Positions 27,177-37,800 of a DNA stretch of 64,000 nucleotides are shown one piece after another. Source of the DNA: an uncultured Blautia sp. (GTDB lineage Bacteria; Bacillota; Clostridia; Lachnospirales; Lachnospiraceae); assembly GCA_937893675.1 (NCBI GenBank), contig CALBGI010000012.1, positions 1 to 64,000 on the forward strand, read 5' to 3'. Within the stretch, counting starts at the first letter, position 1, and each line of letters begins with the position of its first letter. The notes under the pieces were generated by a model. The model did not search any database. It had not been told where the DNA came from and saw only the letters and a list, made by a program, of their open reading frames with translations. The translations under genes were made by a program, and so were the position numbers.

Positions 27177-27187
27177 CAGAAAAAAAC

Positions 27188-28960
27188 CTACTTTTTCAGT
27201 TCTATCACCAGATTGTTCAGTCCTATGCTTCTCCGGTATTCAAAGCGCTGGGCAATGGACTGTATCATGCGGATACCAATATGTTCTTCCGGGTTCTCCT
27301 ATATCTGCTCTTTATAGTAGTTTACCGGGTCAAACAGCTTTCCGTTATCCCGCATCTGGATTAAGATGGTGTCTTTCTTGTTCACCACAACCATATCCAG
27401 CCATCTTTTTTCACCGGACTTAAACGCATGCTGCACAATGTTGCCCGCCATTTCTTCAATGCAGAGGGACATCTGGTTCAGCACATGCTCGTCGATTTCT
27501 TTTCCCCGGCCAAATTTGTAAATGCCCGAAGAAATCTCCATAACCTCTTTCATATCGTTTCCGACGGACAGATCCAGACGGTTGGCTTCGTCTCCGCCCA
27601 GAGACTCCGGCAGCATCATATACTCCTCCAGAGTCATGGGAAGCTTTTTCTTTTTCCATGCCACCCAGACTATGATCACCAGCAGCGTAAGGATCTCTCC
27701 TATCAGAAACGCAACCCAGACACCCATGCTGCCAAAAGGCTTGATCAGCACAACTGCTGCCAGCGTGGTAAATACCAGGGACTGCAAAACACATACCACT
27801 GTGGCGATTCCCGGTTTTTCCGTACTCTGGTAAAAGTTTTTGAAAATCGTATTGACTGCCACAAAGGGCATGGATACCGCGAACAGGATAATTCCTTCCA
27901 CTGCCATTTTCATTGTCGCCGCATCCTCAATTCCCAGAAGCCTCGGAAAAAGTTCAGGGAAGACACATAAAACCAGAGCACCTGCCACACTTCCGATGAT
28001 TCCCATTTTCAGAGTGCTCTTCATCGTGTCCCGAAGTGCAGTTGGGTCTTCCTCCCCGTAAAACATTCCGGCGATCGGAATGATGGCCTGGCCAACGCCG
28101 ATGATCAGAGCGCCTACGATGTTATTTACCTGGGAACGCACATTCAGCGCCGTGACAGCGGCTACTCCCACCACAGTCACCAGCATATTATTCAGCACCA
28201 TCACCTTAATGGTATCACAGATACGGCTGACCGCTGTGGGCGAGCCGGTAATAATAACCGCCGTGAACTCTTTTGCAAAATTCTTTGGCTTTATCAGCTT
28301 CAGTGTATTGCACTTCTTGCAAAAATGCAGGCAGCCCACTCCCACGGCAAGGCAATAGCTCAGGGTTGTCGCGAGCGCCATTCCAAACATTCCCATATGC
28401 AGGACCTGTACCATGAAAATATCCAAAATGATATTTCCGCTGGTCATGGTAAGAATGGACGCCATGGGAAGATTTGGGGAACCGTCGATCTTGATAAAGC
28501 CCATCAACGCCGTCATCAGGATCGTCGGGATCGCGCTCAAAAAGAATCCCCGCAGATAATCCGTCGCCAGCTCGTGCAGCGCTCCCTGCGCGCCCAGCAT
28601 CAAAGCGATCTGAGGTGCGAACAGCAATCCTACAACCGTCAGGATTCCTCCCCCTACAAATACAAAGATGATCGTAATCGTAAAAATATTGCAGACGGCT
28701 TCTCTGTCGCCTTTCCCGATCGCCTGCGCGGCCTTGGCCGTTCCTCCGCCGGAGCAAATGTTGGAAAAAGCGGAAAATATCAGACTGATGGGGCTGATAA
28801 CGCCCATGGCGCCCAGCGCCTCTGCTCCCAGAAACTGTCCGACGATAATGTTGTCAATAAGCATCCCGGCTGTCGCCGTCAAAGCGGAAAGAACGGAAAC
28901 CAGCACAAAGGAGCGGTACACTGTTTTTACTACGTAATCATTTTTTCTGTTTGTTTTCAC
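27188..28960 (-). pseudogene. MATE efflux pump fused to an RsbW-like ATPase, cut by an amber codon
   Basis: A 590-codon gene starting at GTG 28960, which overlaps the stop of the APH gene (GTGA). Residues 1-450 are a 12-helix MATE exporter with the usual two six-helix halves. Residues 470-590 form a histidine-kinase-like ATPase of the anti-sigma type: N box EEMAGNIVQHAF, G1 DNGKLFDP, and G2 GIRMIQ. An in-frame TAG at 27299-27301 stops the protein after KEQI, just before the G2 box; the same frame then continues with ENPEEHIGIRMI to a final TAG at 27188. The pump domain should still be made; the ATPase lacks its last 37 residues. The lost codon could have been CAG, AAG or GAG. Confidence 0.85.
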
Positions 28961-29949
28961 TGTTTTTCCCCCTGCATACGGGACATCTGCGTCATGGCCT
29001 CGTAGATGTCATCCTGTGAGAGCACATACTGGAAAAACTGCTTGATCTGAGCAAGGTCGTCCACCACGCCGCACGCGTCAACTTCTGACAGCGCCATGGC
29101 CGTAAGCGCGGTGCGGTATTCGATAAACAGCTCCAGATTATCCCAGTAATGCTCATCGCATTTCTGGTTCAGCTCATAGCCTGTTTTGAAATAGGGAAGA
29201 ATGTCTTCTTCGATCACCTGACGTCTGTCTTTTCCGGGCATATATCCAAACAGGAGACAGCCCTGAATAAAACTTGCCACATCATACATATAATCTGCGT
29301 AGGCACATCCGTCAAAATCAAACAGCCAGATATTATTCGCTTCCACAAAGAAGTTGTTCAGGTGAAAATCCCCGTGGCATAAGCCGTACTGCCCGATCTC
29401 CTGGGGAAGCTGATTGACTTTTTCTTCGATCTCCAGAATCCGGTCGCAGATCTTCGGGTCCATTTTCGGAAAAGCGACTGCTTTATGCTCTTCAAAAGCC
29501 TGTGCCATGGACTTTCTCTTATAGTGCATCCCCAGCTCACGTTCCTCTGTGCTCGCTCTGTGGATCGTCCCCAGAAGCTCTCCTACACAGATGAAGAACA
29601 TGGGATTCATTTTTGTGGTAACCTGCACATTGCCTCTTGCCGTGCGGAACATGCTGGCACGGTAGGTGATTCCGTCAATTTCAAATGTCTCCAGGATCTT
29701 GTTATGCAGAGAGGTATTCGGCTCGCATATGGTCTGGCCGTAAGCCTTCAGATCATCCACCCACATCAGCTCACTGATGATCTCATCCCGCGTCTTTTTC
29801 GGAGTCATACTGACACGGATCATATAGGGCTGGCCCGGAAAAATAAACGCGTAATTCTGTGTGGAAAAATGTACCACCGCTTCTTTGATATCCAATCCAT
29901 AACAGTCCAGGAGAATTTCTCTCATTTTCCGTTTTAATTCTTCATTCAT
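28957..29949 (-). CDS. APH/choline-kinase-like phosphotransferase
   Basis: A 330-residue kinase of the aminoglycoside phosphotransferase fold. The catalytic loop reads HGDFHLNNF (Asp and Asn as in the family) and the metal-binding motif reads DFDGCAYAD. The nucleotide-binding N lobe is at residues 1-110. Members phosphorylate antibiotics, homoserine, choline or fructosamines; the substrate here is not evident. Its place inside the NRPS operon, between the second adenylation protein and the pump, suggests either tailoring of the product or self-protection. ATG 29949 has GAGGTG 7 bases upstream; a GTG nine bases earlier is possible. The gene is intact. Confidence 0.85.
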   Translation of the reverse strand: MNEELKRKMREILLDCYGLDIKEAVVHFSTQNYAFIFPGQPYMIRVSMTPKKTRDEIISELMWVDDLKAYGQTICEPNTSLHNKILETFEIDGITYRASMFRTARGNVQVTTKMNPMFFICVGELLGTIHRASTEERELGMHYKRKSMAQAFEEHKAVAFPKMDPKICDRILEIEEKVNQLPQEIGQYGLCHGDFHLNNFFVEANNIWLFDFDGCAYADYMYDVASFIQGCLLFGYMPGKDRRQVIEEDILPYFKTGYELNQKCDEHYWDNLELFIEYRTALTAMALSEVDACGVVDDLAQIKQFFQYVLSQDDIYEAMTQMSRMQGEKQ

Positions 29950-29975
29950 TCTGCTCACCTCTTATATTTTTTGGT

Positions 29976-32932
29976 TCAAAACTGTGCGATGCATTCTTTG
30001 AAATTTTCTTTCTGCACGCAGGTACAGGAAATTCCCTCTGTGATAAACAGCTCTTTCAAAGCATGCACATATCTGTCTTTTTCCAGATGCGACATATATG
30101 TCAGAACATATTCGCCCTTGAATTTAAGGATCTCTATGATGATCGGCAGCGTATTCGCCGACAGGCAGGGACTGATTTCCAGGATATGCTCGTCAATCCC
30201 CTCTCCCAGCTTAAACTCTCCAATATAGCTGATCCCGTAGGTAAACTTCCTGCCGCTCATTTCATTCACCTTTCGGCAGAAATCAATCTTGTCCTGAAGC
30301 TTCGGATAATCCACCGCCATTTTTTCATTGAACCGTTTTGTTCCTATTGCCGCAGACAGAATATTTTCCGGCTTGGCCTGCTCCATTACAATCTCCCGGG
30401 TTTTTCGGAGCTGTTCCTTCAAGGGCATGCCGGCCAGCTCCTGGTCATAGTAAACAGGAAGCGTTCCCACACAGCACTGCATCGTGGCCTCCGCGTGATA
30501 AGCCTTTCTTGCGTCGATCGCCATGGCTCCGATCACCGGGCGCGCTCCACATATGTTCTGGTCTGCGATCACCCGGTTTACGAACAGCGCAAACAAGCCG
30601 GACGCGCTGGTCTCATTCTGACGGATATACTGCTCCAGTTCCTCTGCGTTTACTTTCAGCTGGTAATGCTTACATTCCCAGGGGGAATCCATGATCGGAT
30701 CCGGCAGGGCGAAGGCTTCGCTGTATTCATATTTGCCGGAAGGCTTCACATCTTCCTCCGGCAAGAACAGTACACAGTCCGCATATTCCCGCGGATCTTC
30801 CGGGGTATCCCTGAGGATCAGTCCCGGAATGTCCGGATTGTTCAAGCCGTACTTTTTCTCGCAGTAATAGTACATCAATGTTTGGATAAAGGGCAGAGTT
30901 CCCCTTCCGTCGGTGACTCCGTGGAACATATCAATGGATATTTCACATCCGCTGTAGCCGATGCGTGTGAGATATCCGTGATTTTCTTTGCCGCCTACGA
31001 TCTGGCGGGAACCATCGTTCTTATGCACTATCGGAGTCTCTTTGTTGACTTTCAGATAATACTGCGTTTCATCCTGTTCTATACAAAAGCTATGTACCTT
31101 GGGAAGGTCATCTGCGCCGCATATTCCAGACAGGCAGGGTCAACCTCCTCCTTCAGAAGCAGCGTGGTGCGCGGCATGTTGTTCTCGTCCTCTGTTTTCT
31201 TGTAATACCGCATACCGGCGAGAATCCGCATCCTTCCCTGTTCGTCAAACTGATTCTGGAATTTTTCATCCTCCCTTGCGTTGACCTGCATCCGCTTCGT
31301 TTCCTCATAAAACTCTGCTATTTTTTCAGGCGTTTTGCCCTCGTAAATATAGTCCACAGAAATATCGTTCAGTTCGCAGGAAAGCATCATCGCCTGAATG
31401 GAATCGCCGCCCATCTCAAAAAAGTTGTCCAGGATTCCCACCTTTTCCAGATTGAGTACTTTTTCAAAGGCCCGGCAGACTGCCGCCTGCTTTTCATTTT
31501 CCGGCTCGCGGTATTCTCTCTGCATTTTTCCGGTATCCGGAGCCTTTAGCTGCTTGCGGTCCAGCTTGCCGTTCTGATTTACCGGCATTTTTTCCAGCTG
31601 CACCAGATGCTGCGGAATCATATATTCCGGAAGCTTCTCCTCCAGAACCGCACGCACCTTCGCCTCTTCCACCGGCACTTTTACCGTGTAAAATCCGCAC
31701 AGATAGGTCTGCCCGTAATCGTTCTGAAATCCTTTTACCGCCGCAGTATCCACCTGCGGGATATCGGAAAGCACCGCCTCGATTTCTCCGGTTTCCACTC
31801 TTTGTCCGTTGATCTTCACCATCCAGTCCTTGCGGTTGACATAGACCAGATTTCCATCGGGAAGCGCCCTGCAGATATCGTTGGTGTGGAACAAAACTCT
31901 CCCGTCCTCCTGTACAACAAAAGCCTTCTTCGTCTGCTCGGGAAGATTGATATACTGGGAGGCAATATCGCCCACGATACAGAGCTCTCCTTCCTCGCCC
32001 TGCGGAACCGGATTTCCCGCGTCATCCAAAAGCAGCGCCTGTATCTCCGGAGCCGCTTTTCCGATCGGCGTGTTGTCATATTGCTGATCAATGCAGAATG
32101 CCGTAGCCACGCCTGCGGTCTCGCTGCAGCCGAACATGTTGAAAATGTGGTAGCCGTCCCCTGTGATTCGGGAAACGCGCTCGCTTCCGGTTGCAATGGC
32201 GCGGAGACTCGAATGCTTTACGGAAAGCATCTTGAGCATCTGCGGACTGATAAAGCTTACGGTGATCTTGTGCTCCAAAATATACGCTTCTATTTTCCGT
32301 ATATTTTTTCGCTTTTCTTCCGGCAGGATATGGGTGGTATAGCCCATTCCCAGCGGCAGATACACGTCCACCGCCATTACGATAAAGCTGAAGGGTCCGC
32401 AGCTGAGCTGGATATCCTCCGGTGTTGTTTCCAGAACCTTGCTGTGGCGCCTGACAGATGAGGCCAGGCTTTTGTGTGTGTGCAGGATTCCCTTGGGATT
32501 TCCGGTAGAGCCTGAGGTATAGACGGCAAACGCCGGATCCTTTGGCGTAACAGCAACCGCCTCAGATGGCTCTTCCAGCAAAGCCTCCGCCAAAAGCGCT
32601 TCATCCAGAACAAAGGCTCCGCCGCAGTCCTTGCGGATATATTCCACTCTCGCCTGCGGGTATTCCAGCGTCAGCGCTACAAATGCAGCCCCGCATTTTA
32701 AGATTCCGATTTCCGCAGCGATAAACTCCATTTTTCGGTCCAGATAAATCGGAATAATATCTCCTTTTCCCACTCCGCGTTTTTTTAGTGCGGTGCAGAT
32801 CCTTCCGCTGAGTTCGTCCAGCGCTCCATAGGTTGTGCATCTTTCCCCGTCCCGGTCCACAATGGCCGTTTTTTCAGGTGATTTCCTCACATTCGCCTCA
32901 AAAAGCTCCAAAAAAGTCTTTTCTTCTTCCAT
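29976..32932 (-). pseudogene. Adenylation-thiolation-acyltransferase protein, frameshifted
   Basis: Residues 1-495 are an AMP-forming ligase (YTSGSTGNPKG, GCSETAG, NGKLDRKQL), residues 505-575 a carrier domain (MGGDSIQAM, the serine takes phosphopantetheine), and the remainder an alcohol-acyltransferase/condensation-like domain with HGVTDGRG standing in for HHxxxDG. The frame breaks at about 31079-31085: TFPRYIAFV is followed by a TAG in frame, while IEQDETQYYLKV continues in the next frame. One inserted base rejoins them into about 985 residues. The usual Asp that holds the alpha-amino group is not seen in the FSFIVMAVD segment, so the substrate may not be an amino acid. ATG 32932 has GGCGGAG upstream. 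Confidence 0.8.
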
Positions 32933-32946
32933 AAATTTTCTCCGCC

Positions 32947-33357
32947 TCATTTTATTTTTTTTCTGAACATAAAAATATTCTTCTGGTTTTCATACCGGTA
33001 GCTTACCTCATCCATCTTCTTTTTTATCAGATAGATCCCAAGCCCTCCGATTTCTCTTTCTTCCGTGGACAAGGTCACATCCGGATCTTCCTTCTCCAGC
33101 GGATCAAAGGGGATCCCGCTGTCTGTAAATACCAGCTCCACGGTTTCCTCATCCAGCTTTATCTGTACTTCCACCGGACCTGTCTGATCCGGATAAGCAT
33201 AATGCGCAACGTTGATAAACCATTCTTCCATGCACACTTCAAAGAGCATCTGTATTTTCACAGAGCAGCCCTGCTCTTCCAGAAATTCTTTTGCAAACTC
33301 CAACACCGGATAAAGATTTTCATCCTTTGCTTCCACGCAGATTTTTTTCAGTTCCAT
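32947..33357 (-). CDS. RsbW-like anti-sigma-type ATPase (serine kinase)
   Basis: A 136-residue GHKL ATPase of the RsbW/SpoIIAB kind, which phosphorylates a STAS-domain partner and binds a sigma factor or other target. The N box (VCMEEWFINVAHYAY), G1 (DSGIPFDP) and G2 (IGGLGIYLIKKKMD) are all present, so it should bind ATP. It starts at ATG 33357, five bases after the phosphatase stop, and its end overlaps the next gene's open frame. With the STAS protein and PP2C phosphatase of the same operon it makes a complete partner-switching trio. No sigma factor gene is in the window; the target is unknown. Confidence 0.88.
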   Translation of the reverse strand: MELKKICVEAKDENLYPVLEFAKEFLEEQGCSVKIQMLFEVCMEEWFINVAHYAYPDQTGPVEVQIKLDEETVELVFTDSGIPFDPLEKEDPDVTLSTEEREIGGLGIYLIKKKMDEVSYRYENQKNIFMFRKKIK

Positions 33358-33362
33358 ACCGT

Positions 33363-34832
33363 TCACTCCTTTGCCGGTCCAAAATAGTCGATGCAAAGCA
33401 TGGTAATGTCATCAAACTGGACTGCATCTCCTACAAAGGCATCAATCTCATTTTTTACAGTGATAAGAGTCTCTTTTGCATCAGAAGACAAATTCCTGTT
33501 CAGCGCATTCAGGGTGCGCTCCTCTCCGAAAAGCGCATTGCTTTTATTTGTGGCCTCTGTCACCCCGTCCGTATAGACATACAGGCTGTCGCCGGGATGC
33601 AGTTCAAACGCGTGTTCCCGGAAGCGTATTCCTTCCATCGTTGCCACAGCCGGAGAATGCCTGTACTTCACCATTTCAAAGGCTCCTCCCGCTCTTTTCA
33701 GAGCCGGATGCTCATGGCCGGCATTGGCAGCCATGCCTTTTCCCGTGGAGATTTCCAGAATGGCAAGCCACACGGTCACAAAAAGCTCCGCCTCGTTCCC
33801 CTCGCAAAGCTGTTCATTCACATCCTGCAGAATCTCCGCAGGAGAACCGCCGAGCTGCGCCCTGTTTTTGATCAGCGTCTTCGCGATCACCATAAACAGA
33901 GCTGCCGGAACACCTTTGCCGGACACGTCCGCCATGACAAGCCCCAAATGGTCTTCGTCAATCAGAAAGAAATCGTAAAAATCTCCGCCGACTTCCTTTG
34001 CCGGTGTCATGGATGCATAAATATCAAATTCCTTCCGTTCCGGAAACGCCGGAAAAATACGCGGCAGCATATCTGCCTGGATCTGTGTCGTCACATTGAG
34101 CTCCGCACTGATCCGCTCTTTTTCTTTTTCATTCTTCATCGCCTCAGCCGTCCAGTTCACGGAGGTGAAAATCTGAAGATACTCAAAAATGAAGATCAGA
34201 CAGATCGTGAGATAAAGCGGGAAGAACCACCCGTTTGTCGGCACGATCCCCGTGCTGTTCGTCACCAGATTGATCACGTAAAATCCGACAATAGAAACCG
34301 CCGGCGCGACCAGATAATTCTTTATCTGCCCGCCTGCTGCCTGAAGCATCTCCTGCACACGCTTTCTCAGCAGCTTCCAGTGCATGGCAAATGCCGCCGT
34401 GTAGACCACTGCTTTGATGCCGATAAACAAAAACAGATTTTTGACATTGTAGGGCGTCCCCTCTGCGAAAAATCCCAGTTTTTCTCCGATAAAGGTGTCC
34501 GTGGTACCGCAGAACATGAACGTCACCACATTGGCGATCAGCGCCGCCATCATCCCCACAAACAGCTTCTGCGCGGTACTGCCCTCGTATCCCGGCAAAA
34601 GACTGAGGCACAGGAGCAGAGAAAGCCCCAGAATTCCCATTTTGTCGTCATACAGGTTCACCCGGTAGCTGAGCAGCGTGAGGAGAAAGCCCAGAAGCCC
34701 CACACCCAGCCACCAGACCGCCAGCTTCTTTAAAGAATATTTCGGCGTCAGTATGGAGCCTGCAATGCAGGCAGCAAACACACTTGCAAGAAACACCGCA
34801 AACGTCCACAGCAATATAACCGCATTGCTCAT
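33363..34832 (-). CDS. Membrane-bound SpoIIE/RsbU-type PP2C phosphatase
   Basis: A 489-residue phosphatase. Residues 1-235 hold about seven transmembrane helices, a linker follows (NEKEKERISAEL, likely coiled), and residues 260-485 are the PPM domain: VGGDFYDFF and MADVSGKGVPAALFM supply metal-binding aspartates, with YTDGVTEA and FDDITML near the end. Such enzymes dephosphorylate the STAS antagonist and so release the target of the RsbW-like kinase. The start overlaps the NRPS stop by four bases (ATGA), tying its synthesis to the NRPS. The membrane part is probably the sensor; its ligand is unknown. The gene is intact. Confidence 0.9.
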   Translation of the reverse strand: MSNAVILLWTFAVFLASVFAACIAGSILTPKYSLKKLAVWWLGVGLLGFLLTLLSYRVNLYDDKMGILGLSLLLCLSLLPGYEGSTAQKLFVGMMAALIANVVTFMFCGTTDTFIGEKLGFFAEGTPYNVKNLFLFIGIKAVVYTAAFAMHWKLLRKRVQEMLQAAGGQIKNYLVAPAVSIVGFYVINLVTNSTGIVPTNGWFFPLYLTICLIFIFEYLQIFTSVNWTAEAMKNEKEKERISAELNVTTQIQADMLPRIFPAFPERKEFDIYASMTPAKEVGGDFYDFFLIDEDHLGLVMADVSGKGVPAALFMVIAKTLIKNRAQLGGSPAEILQDVNEQLCEGNEAELFVTVWLAILEISTGKGMAANAGHEHPALKRAGGAFEMVKYRHSPAVATMEGIRFREHAFELHPGDSLYVYTDGVTEATNKSNALFGEERTLNALNRNLSSDAKETLITVKNEIDAFVGDAVQFDDITMLCIDYFGPAKE

Positions 34833-37800
34833 AACAATCCCTCCTCAAACACGCCAAACTCGTCCAGCGCCCGGAAATACTTTTCCAGATATCCGTCGGT
34901 GATCTCATTCCAGCTCACACCAAGCTGCCGAAGGATTTTTCCGGTAAATTCCTGCGTCACTTTCGTATCTGCATAGGCGAGATCCGGCCGTTCCACCAAA
35001 ATCCCCTCCAGCAGCTCCAGGCCCTTTTTCTCAGATCCCAGCTCTTTTATGTAATGCTCAAATGCCGCGTCGCTGACCACTTCTGTGGCGTACCCAAGCT
35101 TTGCAGCGGTCTCAAACAGCTTCCGGAAGGGAACCTCCTTCTCCGGAAACACATGGAACACGCGATATTTTTCGGGAAGCCGCCCAAGGGTCACGATCAT
35201 TCTCGCCACCTCATCCACCGGAGAAAAATTCACCGTACTCTCAAACAGACTTTGCGGAACCTTGCCTATTTTTATGTAAGAGGAAATCTGTCTTGTAAAC
35301 GCATTGGATCTGCGGTTCATCTGAAACTCCCCGTCAGACAGCCGTCCCTGCAGATTTCCCACGCGCATCAGCTTCACAGGAAGGGCATCCTTCACCGCGG
35401 ACCGCAGGATTTCATATTCCGCCATATATTTGGAATGGATATACTGATTCCGGATTTCCTGTCCCAGAAACAAATCCTGCTCTGTCAAAGTCAGCGGCGG
35501 GTTTTCTTTTCGGTATACGCCGCCCACGCTGATGGTAGATATCTGAATCAGAGCGGCTTTGTTTGCCCTGCAGAAGGAAAGCAGATTTTTGACCCCGCCG
35601 GTGTTGATTCTCTCCAGCTTGTCGTCGTAGGCAAAATGCGAAACGTCGGCAGCGCAGTTGATCACCGTGTCAAACTTCACTTCCAGAGGTTCCTCAAACA
35701 CGCCCTCCTGTGTGATATCGCCCGGCACTGCAAATACCCGCGTGCCTATGAGTTCGTCAAAATCCGTGCTCTCAAAATAAAACAACAGGTTTTTGAGACG
35801 CTTCTCCGGGGTCTGGCGTTTCGTCGGACGGACCAGCGCGTAAATTTCTGTGAAGCACTCTTTTTGTTTCATCAGTTCCATAAGGATATGGATCCCCAGA
35901 AATCCGGTTGCTCCGGTGAGCAGTACACGGCCAAGACTGTGCGTTTTTATTTCTTTTTCTCCATCGGAAAGCGCATTCTCCTTCAGCAATTGCGAAAATC
36001 CCTGATAGGAAAGCTCCTCCAGCGGATTTTTTTCTTCTTTATCCACCTTTGCCTTTTTGCGGTACAAATGCTGCGCCAAAAGCTCCGGCACCGGATACTG
36101 AAACACATCTTCAAACAGAAGCTCTGTTCTCGGAAGTCTTGTCTCGATTTCTGACATCAGAACAGCAATATGGAGCGAGTCCCCGCCAAGCTCAAAAAAG
36201 TTGTCGCCGGCTCCGACCATCTCGGTTTCCAGTGTTTTCTCAAAAGCCTCGCAGATTGCCTTTTCATACTCGTTTTTCGGTTCCTGATAATGTGCGGTAT
36301 ATTCCACCGCAATCTTTTCCAATGCCTTTAAATCCGTTTTTCCGCCCGGTGTCTGCGGTATTTCCGAAAGCTCCTTGAAAATATCCGGCACCATATAGAC
36401 CGTCAGATTTGCTCTGCAGTGCTCCCGCAGCGCCTCCGCGGAAAATGCCGCGCCTTTTTTTACCGTATAAAATGCAGCAAGATGTTCCCGGCCGCCTATT
36501 TTGCGCACCTGCACAGCAGCGGCTCCCACTGCGTCCACTCCCATGATGCAGTTTTCAATCTCCGCCAGCTCAATGCGCAGACCGCGCAGTTTTACCTGAA
36601 AATCATTCCGTCCCTGGTAAAAGATCCTCCCGTCTTCCGCAAATCTCCCCAAATCGCCGGTACGGTACATGCGTCTTTCGTACCGTCTGAAAAATCTCTT
36701 TTCTGTCTCTTCCGGAAGATTCCGATAGCCGATACCCACACCGTTTCCGTAAATACAGAGCTCTCCCGACACCCCGTAAGGAAGCAGCCGGCCGCTCTCA
36801 TCCAGGATCATAATCCCCATATTGGCGATGGGCCTGCCGATCGTGCGGTTGTCGCCCGCCTCGGTAATGGTTGCCCCGATCGTAGTCTCCGTGGGACCGT
36901 ACCCGTTGTATATGCGGATCCCGAATTTGTCTTTCAGCTCATCCACCAGGCTTCCGGGCAGCGTCTCTCCCGCGGCCAGGATAACCTTCACGCCGGAAAG
37001 CGCTTTTGCAAACGCCTCCTCATGTAAATACGCCGTGAGGCGGGAGGGGGTACAATGAAGCATGTTCGCCCCATGTGCTTCCAAAAGCCGGGATAGCTCT
37101 TTGGGGTTGGCAAGCGCCTGCTCCGGGGCCAGCTCTATGAACATTCCGCTGAAAAGCGGCACAAAAATTTCAAACAGGGAAATATCAAAACAAATAGAGC
37201 CGATCGCCACGATTCCTGTCCCGCATCCGGAAATATCCTTGTTAAACGGGTTGTTTCCGGGATGCGTAATATTGACGATCCCCTTGTGGGAAAGCTGTAC
37301 GCCTTTCGGTCTTCCCGTTGTTCCTGAGGTATAGACGCAGTAAGCCATCTGCTCCTGGGGAATATAAAGTTCCGGATCTGACGCATCCGGAAACTCCAAA
37401 AGCTGCTCTGCCGAAAAAACAGTGACCTGCCTTTCTCTCATGGCTTCCCGCTCTTCTTTGCAGCGCGCTTCATTGACGATCAGGCAGTCGGCGCCGCTGT
37501 TTTCCTGAATATAGGCAATCCGTCCCTGGGGATATTCCGGATCAATGGGAATAAATGCAGCTCCTGCCTTTAAGATCCCCAGCATTACCGGAAGCAGGCA
37601 GGCATCGCGCCGCAGCTTAAACATGACCGGCTGTCCCTGTCTGATTCCCTGTGCCAGGAGCGCATTTGCCACCCGGCTGGACACCCCGTCCAGTTCCTGA
37701 AAGCTGTAGGCTTTGTCCCCTGCATAGAGCGCCGGACGCTCCGGGAATCGAGCTGCCGCCTTGCGGAACAGATCCGGAATCGCATCCGTCTCGCTGACCG

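Noticed and set aside
27106..27187. T-box leader upstream of glyS
   Set aside because: The promoter lies about 45 bases from the start codon, leaving no room for the specifier stem and antiterminator.
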